Shown here: piece after piece, positions 1 through 9,166 of the stretch
Numbering within the stretch: the first letter of the stretch is position 1
Layout of the letters: the number at the start of each line of letters is the position of its first letter
DNA from: Azospirillum rugosum
GTDB taxonomy: Bacteria > Pseudomonadota > Alphaproteobacteria > Azospirillales > Azospirillaceae
Length of the DNA stretch: 64,000 bases
Assembly: GCF_017876155.1 (NCBI RefSeq)
Contig: NZ_JAGINP010000010.1
Coordinates: 1-64,000 of the forward strand
Direction: 5' to 3'
Translations under genes and position numbers: made by a program
Notes under the pieces: model-generated
What the model saw: only the letters and a program-made list of their open reading frames with translations
What the model was told of the DNA's origin: nothing
The model's database searches: none

Positions 1-18
1 GCTGAAGCCGAGAGTCCG

Positions 19-584
19 ATGCCGTACAAGGCCAACGAGCCCCGCCGTCACAAGATCCCGAAGGCGCGCTAGCGTGTGGAGAACTGGGCAGCCTACGACG
101 CGGCGCTGCGCCGGCGCGGCGACCTGACGATCTGGGTGTCGCCGGAGGCGATCGCCGCCTGGACGCCGCCCGCCACGGGACGGCGGGGCCGGCCTTCCCG
201 CTACTCCGACATCGCCATTGAGACCGGGCTGATGATGCGCTTGGCGTTGGGCCGGCCGTGGCGGCAGACCGAGGGCCTGCTGGGCTCGTCAGCGCTGGCC
301 AGGACGGACGGGCCGGTGACCGTGGTCATCCCGAGAGCGCTCCCACGCAACGTGACCGCCACATCCAGAGGTTCGCGCAATGCGGACGGCTCAGCTGGCA
401 GCGGGCGGTCGGCTGCGGACGCCGCTCCTTGGGCGAGGTGGCGATGTTGCGCTACAAGACCCTGATCGGGCGCAGCCTGCACGCTCGGACTCTGCCAGCG
501 CAGAAGGCCGAGGCCGTCGCCGGCTGCAAAGTCCTCAACATCATGGCAAGCCTCGGGATGCCGGTCTCCCGCAAGGTCGCCTGA
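19..584 (+). pseudogene. IS5-family transposase, decayed
   Basis: The reading frame opens at ATG 19 (MPYKANEPRR...) and is cut by an in-frame TAG at 70-72, where the family normally has a Tyr codon. It resumes (VENWAAYDAALRRRGDLTIW) to about position 290. The C-terminal part then appears in another frame (about 430-584: MLRYKTLIG, LPAQKAEAVAGC, LGMPVSRKVA), which matches the C-terminus of IS5-type DDE transposases. The middle, including most of the DDE catalytic core, is missing or scrambled. One nonsense change plus an internal deletion with frameshift makes it non-functional. No terminal inverted repeats were confirmed; the left end may lie outside the window. Confidence 0.8.
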
Positions 585-636
585 ATACCAACTTTCTCGG
601 GCGCAGTCCGTCAACGCACCGAGATTTGCACCAACG

Positions 637-2748
637 TCATTTCTGGACGATCACGCTGCCCTGCCAAACGCCGGGGATGACCAAATCCTCGCCCGATCCG
701 CCTTTGGCGATGCGCACGCCGGGACCATTCTGCAGCCCGTTTCTGAAGGTGCCGACGAACTGGTCGCCGGAACGGAAGGTCATGGTGCCCATTCCTTCCG
801 GCTGCATGTCGGCTATGGTGCCGAGGTAGCGGTCGCCGTTGCCGAACAGCACTTCTCCCGCCCCGTTCGGACGACCGTTGCGGATTTCGCCGGTGAAGAC
901 GTCGCCGTTGGGAAAGTGGTAGGTGCCCGCCCCCTGCGGACTGCCGTTCGCGAAGGTACCTTCGAACCGCTCGCCGCTGGGGAAGCTGTAGACGCCCGCC
1001 CCCGTCATGGCATCGTTCTTCCATTCGCCTTCATAGGCGCCGCCGTTGCCGTACCGGTAGACTCCGAAGCCGGTCTTCGTCGGCCCGTCGCCCTGGCCCC
1101 GGTACGAATCGCCGTTGGGGAACTTGGAATTGATGCTGCGCCCGTCCTGCGCCGCGGCCTGCGCCCGCTTCTGCGCGCTCCGCGCCTGCTCCGCCGCGGT
1201 GCGGCCGGCGTTGCGCTTGGCCGTAGCTTGCTGGGTCGCCTCACGCGCGCTGGCCACCGCGGACCGGATGGGCGGCGGAAGGGTGGCGAACGGGTCGCCC
1301 GCCTTCGACTCCGCCGGCGAGCCCGAACCCGACGATCCCAAGGGCTCGTCCGGCGGCGTGCCGGTCGAACCGGAGGAAGGAGGCGGCCCTTTCGCCACGT
1401 CCTGTTTGGCCTCCTGCCTGGGCACTTCGGAAAGGCTGGCGAGTGGGACGTAGCCGTCGTTCCAGAACACGTCGCGGACCTTCACCCAATCGCCCTCAGG
1501 CACCGGAACGGCAACGGTCACAGGTGCGCCGCGTTCCAGGGTGCGCAGGCTGCGGGCCCCCTTCTCCGGACGGTCCCGCATGGCGGTCGTGTCCTTGGTG
1601 ACATAGACGTCGCCCTCGTTCAGGCGCTTTTGCGGCGCCTTCGCCTCCTCCTTCGGCGGCGGTTCGGCCGGCGCATCCTTGGTGAGGAGGGCGGATTGGA
1701 CATAGCCGGTCCTCCCCCCCTCCTCGATGCGCATCCACTCCGCCTTGCCGACTTTGACCTTGGCCGTGACGGACACCGGGGCCGCCTTGTCGAGGGTTCG
1801 GACACGGGGCGACTTGGCGTCCGGGTCCTTGAAAAGCGCCGTTTTGCGCGTCGTGTAGAAGTCCCCCTTGAATGGTTCGATGATCACGGCCGACGGCGTG
1901 GTGGCCGGTGGGGGAGTGGGTGCCTGGGCAGTGGGTGCTGGGGCGGCGGGCGGCGGCGCGGCCGGCACCAGCACCAGGTCACCGTCCAGCCGGTCTTCGA
2001 ACCAGAGGCGCTGGGCGCCCCCGGACAGGCCGGCGAGCGTCTGGTCCGCCGCCTGGAGCGCACGCTTCACCGGAACGCCCGGCTTGACGATTTCCTCGGC
2101 AAGCGCGGCGGCGAAGGCGCTGGCGCCGTTCGCCTTGGTCGGCACCGGGGACGATCCCGGCCGCTGGCCGAAGGCGATGATCATGCGGTCGCGCGGCGTG
2201 GTCGTGGCCAGAAGCGGGCTGGCCGAACGGCCGTTCGCACCCATGCTGGTCGCGAGGCGGTCCACCATCGGGTTGGGCACGATCGGATCGAACGCCACGA
2301 TGGAGCGGTAACTGGCGTTCTGGATCTGCTCCAGCACCGAATCCAGCTCGATGGTCTCGAGCATGGCGTCCACCTCCATGTTGAGGCGGGCGTCGCTGGG
2401 AATGATGAAGCTCTTGTCGTTGAGGCTGAGCACCATGCCCGCATAGTAGAAGGCGCCGAGATCCGCACGCGCCAGATCCTCCTGGAAACGGGACAGCGCA
2501 CGCGTGAGGTTGCGGTGGTTGAGGTCGTACTGGGTCACCACCTCGAAGCCGGCCTTGCGCAGGGCATCGGTCACGGTCCGCGCGCTGGTTGCAGCACCCG
2601 GTACGGAGCCGCCGTTGTCATAGCGGCCGTTGCCAATCACCAGCGCCACGCGCCGCTCCGCGGCCATGGCCTGTTCCACCAAACCCGAAAACACGAGAAC
2701 CACCACGAGGACAAACGCCGACAGACCAAAGCGCGCCCGGCTTAACAT
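637..2748 (-). CDS. Caspase-fold pseudoprotease with SH3 and MORN repeats
   Basis: This is a 703-residue exported protein. A signal peptide covers about residues 1-29 (hydrophobic core, AMAA before the mature start). A peptidase C14/caspase-like domain (RRVALVIGNGRYDN) spans about 31-255. Two SH3-like domains lie at about 290-360 and 375-440, then a Gln/Ala-rich stretch and five or six MORN repeats (about 545-690, GxGxYxxxxGxxYxGxW type). The usual catalytic His motif YYAGHG reads YYAGMV, and the usual DACRxNP Cys motif reads FDPIVPNP. Both catalytic residues therefore appear lost, pointing to a structural or binding role. It lies downstream of the phosphatase and kinase genes on the same strand and is probably part of the T6SS signalling operon. 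The periplasmic location is inferred from the signal peptide. Confidence 0.8.
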   Translation of the reverse strand: MLSRARFGLSAFVLVVVLVFSGLVEQAMAAERRVALVIGNGRYDNGGSVPGAATSARTVTDALRKAGFEVVTQYDLNHRNLTRALSRFQEDLARADLGAFYYAGMVLSLNDKSFIIPSDARLNMEVDAMLETIELDSVLEQIQNASYRSIVAFDPIVPNPMVDRLATSMGANGRSASPLLATTTPRDRMIIAFGQRPGSSPVPTKANGASAFAAALAEEIVKPGVPVKRALQAADQTLAGLSGGAQRLWFEDRLDGDLVLVPAAPPPAAPAPTAQAPTPPPATTPSAVIIEPFKGDFYTTRKTALFKDPDAKSPRVRTLDKAAPVSVTAKVKVGKAEWMRIEEGGRTGYVQSALLTKDAPAEPPPKEEAKAPQKRLNEGDVYVTKDTTAMRDRPEKGARSLRTLERGAPVTVAVPVPEGDWVKVRDVFWNDGYVPLASLSEVPRQEAKQDVAKGPPPSSGSTGTPPDEPLGSSGSGSPAESKAGDPFATLPPPIRSAVASAREATQQATAKRNAGRTAAEQARSAQKRAQAAAQDGRSINSKFPNGDSYRGQGDGPTKTGFGVYRYGNGGAYEGEWKNDAMTGAGVYSFPSGERFEGTFANGSPQGAGTYHFPNGDVFTGEIRNGRPNGAGEVLFGNGDRYLGTIADMQPEGMGTMTFRSGDQFVGTFRNGLQNGPGVRIAKGGSGEDLVIPGVWQGSVIVQK

Positions 2749-2791
2749 GAAGGTTTCTCCCCCCTAGGGAACCGTTCGGTGTCGTCTCGTT

Positions 2792-3649
2792 TCAGGATGT
2801 GAGCGTCGGATCGCCGTCATGCGGATCGCCCTTCTGCGGATCCTCGGCCGGTGGCGGGGTCCGCAACGGGCCGGCCACGGCTTCGCACAGGACCAGCACC
2901 AGCGTGACGTTGTCCCGCGCCCCGCGCGCCAGCGCGGCATCGAGCAGCCGTGCCGCCGCTTCCGCAACGCCGTCCGCGCTGCGGCCCGCGGCGTCGAGCA
3001 CACCGGATATGTCGGCGTCGGCGAGCGTTTTGGTCAGGCCGTCGCTGCACAGAAGGAAGAGGTCGCCGTGGTTCACGTCGCCCTCCACCGTGTCGAGGAC
3101 CAGCGCGTCCGTGGCGCCGACGGCGCGGGTGATGACGTTCGACTTGGCGTGCCCTTCGGCCTCCGACGGGTCGAGCACGCCGCTGTCGATCAGCTGCTGG
3201 ACGTAGCTGTGGTCGCGGGTCACCTGGACGAAGGCGCCGCTGCGGGCGCGGTACAGCCGACTGTCGCCCGCCCAGGCGCAGGAGAACCGGCGCCCGGTGA
3301 TGGTCAGCACGACCACCGTGCTGCCCACCACGGCGCTGCCGAGGCGCCCGGCGTGATCCAGCAGCGCGGCGTTGCACCCGTCCAGGGCCGCGCGAATCTC
3401 CCGCCCGGCCGGCGCGCCCATGGCCGGGTCGATGCAGCGGTTCAACGCCTCCACCACCGTCCGGCTGGCGTAATCGCCCGCCTCGTGCCCGCCCATGCCG
3501 TCGGCGACCGCCCACAGCCCGACGTTCGAGCGGTCCAGGCACGCGTCCTCGTTGACCGACCGGACGGTTCCGGCGTGGCTGATCGCCGCCGTGTGGAACC
3601 AGAACGTCCGGGTCGGCGCGTGATCGTCGATCGTTTCCCCGTCGCTCAT
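2792..3649 (-). CDS. pppA: PP2C-type Ser/Thr phosphatase, T6SS-associated
   Basis: A 285-residue single-domain PP2C (PPM) phosphatase, expected to reverse kinase phosphorylation of the T6SS FHA protein. Metal-binding motifs are visible: VNED at residues 32-35, ADGMGGH at 49-55, CAWAGDSRLYR mid-protein and ARDNVTLV near the C-terminus. ATG 3649 was chosen because GGAGAA lies just upstream and the PP2C fold begins soon after; a longer upstream frame to 3817 would run inside the kinase gene. The gene starts 34 bp after the kinase stop, so the pair is co-transcribed. A second PP2C domain occurs at 29157-30401 fused to TagF, so this locus has two phosphatases. Confidence 0.9.
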   Translation of the reverse strand: MSDGETIDDHAPTRTFWFHTAAISHAGTVRSVNEDACLDRSNVGLWAVADGMGGHEAGDYASRTVVEALNRCIDPAMGAPAGREIRAALDGCNAALLDHAGRLGSAVVGSTVVVLTITGRRFSCAWAGDSRLYRARSGAFVQVTRDHSYVQQLIDSGVLDPSEAEGHAKSNVITRAVGATDALVLDTVEGDVNHGDLFLLCSDGLTKTLADADISGVLDAAGRSADGVAEAAARLLDAALARGARDNVTLVLVLCEAVAGPLRTPPPAEDPQKGDPHDGDPTLTS

Positions 3650-3683
3650 CACCGTTCTCCCGCGGATAAAGGGCCTTGGACCG

Positions 3684-5510
3684 TCAGCAGCGCCGGAAGG
3701 GCCGGTTGTATTCGCGCCAGTCCGGATCTCCGTCCGAACGGGCGCGCAGTTGCACCATGGTGCCGTTGTTGCCGGAAAATTCGCCGAACTCCCAAAAAGT
3801 CCGCCGCCCGTCCGCACCCGTCAGCTCGACGAGAAGCATGCCGTCGGCCGACTCATACCGGCTGACCCGCATCGGAACGTTGGAGCCGCTGGGCAACGAC
3901 AGCGTCCATTCCGCCGGCGCCAGGGTCAGCTTCATGACCTCGCTGCACCATCCGCCCATGAGTGCACGGACATCCTCCACGCCCGGGGGCTCGATCGGAC
4001 GCGGTTCGACCGGACGGGGCGGCACCGTCAGCACCGCCGGTTTCGGCACGGGCGGATCGGGCTGTGGCGGACGGGGAACGTCCAACGCCTTCGGCCGTTC
4101 CGGCTCGGGCGGCTTGGCCGGAGGCTTCGCATCCACCGGAGGAGGAGGCGCCAGCCGCGCCGTTTGAGTGGTCGTGGATGTCGGGGTGGATGTCGGCGGC
4201 AGTGTCGGCGGCGGTGTCGGCGTGGGCGTTGCTGTCGATGTGGGGGGCGGTGCCGCCTTCGGCGTCCGCGGCGCCATGTCCGCGGCGGTTTCCGCCGGCC
4301 GCGCAGCGGACTTTTCCGGCGCCGATGCCGGGAGATCCGGCGCAAGCCAGCCCGTCCACCACAGGCCGCCCACCGTCAGGGCGGCCGCCGCGGTGCCGGC
4401 CAGCCCCACCTTCGCGGCAAGGCCGAACTTCGGCGCGGCGCTTCCGCGTCCCAGCCTCATGTCACGCAGGAAGACCTCGACCGAGGGCGTCCTTCTGGCG
4501 GCGTCGAATTCCAGCGCGTTTTGCAGCGCCCGCATCTGCGCCTTCCCCAGGCCCCGGATGCGCGCAAGCTTCATGCGCGTGTCACGCGCGTGGGTGGCCG
4601 GCATCCGGCCGAAGGGGTGGTGCCCGGCGAGCAGCTCGTAGGTGATGCAGGCGAGCGAGTAGATGTCCCCGCGCGGATCGGGCGTTTGCGTCTCGATCAT
4701 TTCCGGGCTGGCGTAGGCGGGGGTCATGGCGCCCAGGCTGCCCACGTCGAAGGCCGTAGCGTCCTCGTCGCCCGCCGTCGGCTGCTTGATCGCGCGGGCA
4801 AGGCCGAAGTCGATAACCTTCACGCGGCCGGTGTCGGTGATGAAGATGTTGCCCGGCTTCAGGTCCCAATGGACGAAACCGTTGCCATGGGCGAAGGCCA
4901 GCGCCTCCCCCACCGCGTTGATGATCCGCCCGGCCTCGGTCGGCGGCATGGAGGTGAAGCCTTCGGCGCGGATGATGCGGTCCAGCGACTTGCCCGTCAG
5001 GTATTCCATCGTGATGAAGAAGCGGTCGCCGTCCCGGTCGAAGTCGTAGACCTTGATGATGTTGGGATGCGAAAGCTCCTGCGCTTTGCGCGCCTCGCGC
5101 TGCAGGGCGATGATGCTGCTGGGATGTTCGCGCAGGCTCTCCTTCAGCACCTTGATGGCGACGTAGGGGTTGCGGTCGGACGCTTCCTGCTTGCGCAGGT
5201 CGAGCGCCAGGAAGACCTTGCCCATGCCCCCGGCCCCCAGGACCTGTTCCAGGACGAACCGTTCCTTGAGCACGTCGCCGACCTGGACCGGCTCCGCCGC
5301 GCGTGGCAGTGGCCGGAATCCGGAGGATGTCGAGCGCAGGGACGGCAGTCCTTCCGAAATCGGCCCTTCGGAGTTTGGTCCCTTGGAAAGCGGCCCTTCG
5401 GACTCCGGTCCGATGGAGATCGGCTGCACCACCGTGCCTTCATCCTCGGACGGCTTGCCCTCCGGCGGTTCCGGCAGGGGAATGCGCTGGAGAAACGGTT
5501 CCTTTCTCAT
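3684..5510 (-). CDS. ppkA: Ser/Thr protein kinase PpkA-like
   Basis: A 608-residue Hanks-type kinase that probably starts the threonine-phosphorylation switch of the T6SS. The N-terminal 75 residues hold a short S-x-G-P repeat. The kinase domain covers about 77-345: glycine loop LGAGGMGKVF, VAIKVL lysine, DFG (VIDFGLARA) and YASPE. The catalytic loop reads HWDLKPGN instead of HRDLKPGN, so it is a non-RD-type kinase. A hydrophobic segment at about 370-390 probably crosses the inner membrane. A long Pro/Thr-rich linker and a periplasmic C-terminal domain follow. It lies between tssA and the phosphatase gene, all on the minus strand. Confidence 0.88.
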   Translation of the reverse strand: MRKEPFLQRIPLPEPPEGKPSEDEGTVVQPISIGPESEGPLSKGPNSEGPISEGLPSLRSTSSGFRPLPRAAEPVQVGDVLKERFVLEQVLGAGGMGKVFLALDLRKQEASDRNPYVAIKVLKESLREHPSSIIALQREARKAQELSHPNIIKVYDFDRDGDRFFITMEYLTGKSLDRIIRAEGFTSMPPTEAGRIINAVGEALAFAHGNGFVHWDLKPGNIFITDTGRVKVIDFGLARAIKQPTAGDEDATAFDVGSLGAMTPAYASPEMIETQTPDPRGDIYSLACITYELLAGHHPFGRMPATHARDTRMKLARIRGLGKAQMRALQNALEFDAARRTPSVEVFLRDMRLGRGSAAPKFGLAAKVGLAGTAAAALTVGGLWWTGWLAPDLPASAPEKSAARPAETAADMAPRTPKAAPPPTSTATPTPTPPPTLPPTSTPTSTTTQTARLAPPPPVDAKPPAKPPEPERPKALDVPRPPQPDPPVPKPAVLTVPPRPVEPRPIEPPGVEDVRALMGGWCSEVMKLTLAPAEWTLSLPSGSNVPMRVSRYESADGMLLVELTGADGRRTFWEFGEFSGNNGTMVQLRARSDGDPDWREYNRPFRRC

Positions 5511-5677
5511 GGCCTCGTCTCCCTGCCCTGACGCCTTCGGGCTCTCCGGTCACGGGTAAAAATTGTAGGCCTCGGAGCACGCCCCGGGGAACGGCTTTGT
5601 ACCGGTCGCGTCTTTCGCAACCGGAGTGCCGATACCTCGCTTTGGACGGACATCCGGCCGTTCGAACAGCACCGCAT

Positions 5678-6871
5678 CTAATCCTCTCTGGACTCGGCAA
5701 GCCGCTTGTCGATGCCGGCGGCCGTCAACAGCCCGCGCCGCGCGTCCTCGTCCGGCAGCAACTCGGCCAGAAGTTCGACGAAAGGCAGCCGGGCGCGTCG
5801 CACCAGTTCGGTCAGGGTGTAGGAGACGGGCGAGTGCGGCTCCGCCTCGCGGAAATACCGGGCGACCGCTTCCAGCGTCCGCAATGCGTCCTCGCGCGAG
5901 GCGAACCCCTCGATCGTCATGGGCTGGGATGATCCGGCCCAGGGCGGGGCGGCGGCGTTCACCGACCCGGCAAACGCCGCCATCGCGGACGCCGCCGGCC
6001 CGACCGACGAGCCCGCATCGCCCTGGGGTGAAGCCGCTGCGGCGGGGTCCAGCGCGCTTCCGGCGAAGCCGGTCAACGTCCGGCGCATCTGCTCCAGCGT
6101 GTCGCGGATGGCCCGCGTCGGCGGACCGTCCACGCCGAGCCGCGCGTCGAGCGCCGCTTCCAGCCCCTGGAACTCCCGAAGGCAACGGTCGATGTTCGAG
6201 GCCAGCCTGACGAAGGCGGCGGGTGGCGTCGTCCGTGCGCTGGCTTCGATCACGTCCATGGGCACGGTCCCGGCGGCGATGCGGCGCTCCCGCCGGTCGT
6301 CATCGCCCAGCAGGTCGAGCCCGGCCGCCTGCTCCACCTGCCACAGCGCGTAGGAACCGCCATCCGCACCGAAGGTCAGCGGCACCCGGCTGAGCGGTTG
6401 AAGCAGCGTTCCGTTCCCGTCCCGTCCGTTCAGTCCGGCCAGCGGTGCGACGGTGGTTTCGACGCCGTCCTCGTCCGGATGCGGGTGAAGGTCGGGCCAG
6501 AAGCGCTCCACCAGCCCGCGCAGGACCGCAAAGCCGTCGGCCAGGCCCGCCATGCCGCGCGTGCGCAGCAACGCCTCGGCCAGCCATGCCGCGACTTCCA
6601 GATCCTTGCTCTGCGTGGCCAGGACGGACGGGGCGAGATCGGCGATGGTCCGCCATTCGGATGGTATGGCGGAGGCGTCGCTTTCGGCCTCCTGCCGCCG
6701 CTCCGCCGCGCGCGCGGCCTGCCGCGCGTCCTTCAACTGCCGGTAGGGAGCGCCGTCCGCGTAGTCCAGGCGCAAGTCCGGCCCCGTGGGCGCCTCGGCG
6801 GAGATCGGGGCTAGAATGGCTTCAAGGTCAAGCGCGGCCGTATCGAAAGAAGTATCCATGCCGACATCCAT
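5678..6871 (-). CDS. tssA: TssA (ImpA) T6SS assembly cap protein
   Basis: TssA nucleates baseplate and sheath assembly and stays at the distal end of the growing tail. The N-terminal ImpA domain is clear (LEAILAPISAEAPTGPDLR, then YRQLKDARQAARAAERR), as is the WPDLHPHPDEDG motif. The C-terminus has the conserved block around PHSPVSYTLTELVRRARLPF. The start is uncertain: several ATGs lie at 6886, 6880, 6871 and 6859 with no strong ribosome site. I took 6871 (MDVGMDTSF), giving 397 residues; an open frame continues to 7090 but overlaps the vgrG start region. It is divergent from vgrG and 167 bp upstream of the kinase gene. Confidence 0.9.
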   Translation of the reverse strand: MDVGMDTSFDTAALDLEAILAPISAEAPTGPDLRLDYADGAPYRQLKDARQAARAAERRQEAESDASAIPSEWRTIADLAPSVLATQSKDLEVAAWLAEALLRTRGMAGLADGFAVLRGLVERFWPDLHPHPDEDGVETTVAPLAGLNGRDGNGTLLQPLSRVPLTFGADGGSYALWQVEQAAGLDLLGDDDRRERRIAAGTVPMDVIEASARTTPPAAFVRLASNIDRCLREFQGLEAALDARLGVDGPPTRAIRDTLEQMRRTLTGFAGSALDPAAAASPQGDAGSSVGPAASAMAAFAGSVNAAAPPWAGSSQPMTIEGFASREDALRTLEAVARYFREAEPHSPVSYTLTELVRRARLPFVELLAELLPDEDARRGLLTAAGIDKRLAESRED

Positions 6872-7059
6872 TTGATGCATGAGCATTTCAGTCCAGCAGC
6901 GCCGATTACTCGCCATCAAAATGTAGGTACCGAAAATAACATGCGGATTAGTCTGAAAAAAACGACCACGACGGACCGCGCCCGCATTGCGTTCGGTGGA
7001 GTGCTTCGGCAGTCTTTCCGGTCTGCCCGACCCTCGGAAGCCCAGCCGGGAGCGTTGCC

Positions 7060-8958
7060 ATGGACCCGAGCGCCGCCATCGCCGTCGCATCCACCAACCG
7101 CCTGCTGACGCTGGACACCGTGCTCGGCAGAGGAGCGACGCTGCTCACCGCCTTTTCCGGCGAGGAGGCCATGTCCTCGCTGTTCCGCTTCACGCTGGAC
7201 GTCGTCAGCCCGCGCATGACGATCAAGCCGGAGGAGCTGATCGGCACGCCGGTGTCCTGGACCGTGTCGGCCCCCGCCGGAACCCCGCGCCGCTTTCACG
7301 GAATCGTGCAGGGCTTCGATGTCGGCGCCCCCATCGAGGATGGCCAGCGCTCCTACCGGCTGGAGGTCGTGCCCTGGCTGTGGCTTCTGACCCAGACCAC
7401 CGACTGCCGCATCTTCCAGAAGCAGAGCGTGCGCGACATCATCCGCACCGTTCTGGAGGATCACCGCGCCGCCTCCCCCGCCGTGCAGTTCGACCTGTCG
7501 GGCATCAAGGGGGCCGACGCGAAGCGCGACTACTGCGTGCAGTATGACGAGAGCGACTTCGCCTTCATCTCTCGGCTGGCCGAGGAGGAGGGCATCTTCT
7601 ACGTGTTCCGGCACGAGGCCGACCGTCACGTCCTCGTCATGGCCGACGGCACGTCCGCCTACAAGGATCTTCCCGAGAGCCGGATCGACATGGCGCGGGA
7701 AGGGCAAGGCTGGGGCGGCATCACGCAGTGGGTCGGCGGCTACCGCTTCCGCCCCGACCGGATGGTGCAGCGCGACTTCAACTTCGAAACCCCGCGCACC
7801 GACCTGACGGCGTCCAGCAACACCATGCTGCCGTCGATGCGCGGCGCGCCGCAGGAGCGGTTCGAGTATCCCGGCGGCTACGCCGACCTCGGCGCCGGCA
7901 CGGCGCGCGCCAAGATGCGGATGGAGGAGATCGAGGCGCCCTTCCTTCAGGTCTCCGGCGCCGGCAGCGCGCGCCACATGACGCCCGGCGGGCGCTTCAC
8001 CCTGAACAACCACGCCGTGGCGGCGGAGAACGGGCGCGCCTACGTCGTCACCGGGGTCCGGCACGCGGCCACCGACCCGAAGCTGCGGTCGACCGGCGGC
8101 GGGCAGGCAGATTACCAGAACGCCTTCGACGCCATCCCGGCCGACGTCGCCTACCGCCCGCCACGCGTCACGCCGCGCCCGGTGATGCGCGGCCCCCAGA
8201 CGGCCATCGTCGTCGGCAACGCCGGCGAGGAGATCGACTGCGACAAGCACGGCCGCGTGCGCGTGCAGTTCCACTGGGACCGGCTGGGCAAGCGCAACGA
8301 GAACAGCTCCTGCTGGGTCCGCGTGGCGCAGCTGTCGGCGGGGCGCGGCTGGGGACACCAGTTCATCCCGCGCATCGGGACCGAGGTGGTGGTGGATTTC
8401 CTGGACGGCGATCCCGACCGGCCGCTGATCGTCGGCAGCGTCTACAACGGCGACAACCCCGTGCCCTACGCCCTGCCCGACAACAAGACGCAGAGCGGCG
8501 TCAAGACGCGCAGCAGCAAGGGCGGCGGCCCGGCCGACTTCAACGAACTGCGCTTCGAGGACCGCAAGGGGAGCGAGCAGGTCTATTTCCACGCCCAGAA
8601 GGACTTCCAGCGGGTGGTGGAGAAGGACGACACGCTGGAGGTCGGCAAGAACCAGACCGAGACGATCAAGGAGGGCAACCGGACGGTCACCATCGAGATG
8701 GGGAACGACGCCCTGACCATCCAGCAGGGCAACCAGACCACCAAGGTCGCGCTGGGAAAGAGCGAGTGCGAGGCCATGCAGTCCATCGAGCTGAAGGTCG
8801 GCCAAAGCTCGATCCGGCTGGACCAGACCGGGGTCACCATCCGCGGCCTGATGGTGCGCATCGAAGGCCAGGCGATGACCGAGGTGAAGGCCCCCATGAA
8901 CCAGGTGAAGGGCGACGCCATGGTCGCCATCAAGGGCGGCTTGGTGACCATCAACTGA
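7060..8958 (+). CDS. vgrG: VgrG/TssI spike protein
   Basis: A 632-residue VgrG that trimerises as the puncturing tip of the Hcp tube. The N-terminal gp27-like part (LFRFTLDVVSP, QKSVRDIIRTVLEDH, CVQYDESDFAFISRLAEEEG) leads into the gp5-like OB fold (GRVRVQFHWDRLG, CWVRVAQ, GTEVVVDFLDGDPDRPLIVG). A C-terminal beta-helix follows (about 500-632), with repeated VE, T and N positions. It ends at the needle with no extra effector domain. The ATG at 7060 has GGGAG eight bases upstream. The downstream neighbour is clpV, and the cognate PAAR protein is encoded at 30398. Confidence 0.95.
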   Translation: MDPSAAIAVASTNRLLTLDTVLGRGATLLTAFSGEEAMSSLFRFTLDVVSPRMTIKPEELIGTPVSWTVSAPAGTPRRFHGIVQGFDVGAPIEDGQRSYRLEVVPWLWLLTQTTDCRIFQKQSVRDIIRTVLEDHRAASPAVQFDLSGIKGADAKRDYCVQYDESDFAFISRLAEEEGIFYVFRHEADRHVLVMADGTSAYKDLPESRIDMAREGQGWGGITQWVGGYRFRPDRMVQRDFNFETPRTDLTASSNTMLPSMRGAPQERFEYPGGYADLGAGTARAKMRMEEIEAPFLQVSGAGSARHMTPGGRFTLNNHAVAAENGRAYVVTGVRHAATDPKLRSTGGGQADYQNAFDAIPADVAYRPPRVTPRPVMRGPQTAIVVGNAGEEIDCDKHGRVRVQFHWDRLGKRNENSSCWVRVAQLSAGRGWGHQFIPRIGTEVVVDFLDGDPDRPLIVGSVYNGDNPVPYALPDNKTQSGVKTRSSKGGGPADFNELRFEDRKGSEQVYFHAQKDFQRVVEKDDTLEVGKNQTETIKEGNRTVTIEMGNDALTIQQGNQTTKVALGKSECEAMQSIELKVGQSSIRLDQTGVTIRGLMVRIEGQAMTEVKAPMNQVKGDAMVAIKGGLVTIN

Positions 8959-8985
8959 GTGCCAACTGAGTGCCGACCGAGCGCC
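8953..8985 (+). repeat. 11-bp tandem repeat at the vgrG stop
   Basis: Two perfect copies of AACTGAGTGCC (8953-8963, 8964-8974) and a degenerate third (8975-8985, GACCGAGCGCC). The vgrG stop codon TGA lies inside the first copy. Confidence 0.75.
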
Positions 8986-9076
8986 GGCCGGGGGCACACC
9001 CGAAATCGCCGCATCCTGCGGGGGAAGTGGCCCGAACAGAGGTCACCCGGCTACTCCCATCGCCTATACACAAGAA

Positions 9077-9092
9077 TGGCCTTTGAAACGCC
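9077..9092 (+). promoter_or_regulatory. Sigma-54-like motif before clpV
   Basis: TGGCCTTTGAAACGCC fits GG-N10-GC spacing and lies 75 bp before the clpV start. It shares 12 of 16 bases with TGGCAATAGAAACGCC at 20656-20671, 65 bp before the tagH operon. The -12 half (ACGC) departs from the usual TTGC. TTTGAAAC recurs 19 bp downstream. Confidence 0.4.
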
Positions 9093-9166
9093 CGTGGTTG
9101 CTTTGAAACATTTGCTCGCCCGGCAAGTATAGCCGAACAACAGGGCTTGATCAGGAGACCGGATCG

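Noticed and set aside
916..2745. Long plus-strand open frame (609 codons) opposite the caspase-like gene
   Set aside because: Arg/Gly/Ala-rich antisense frame of a high-GC gene; no family resemblance, while the minus strand has clear domains.
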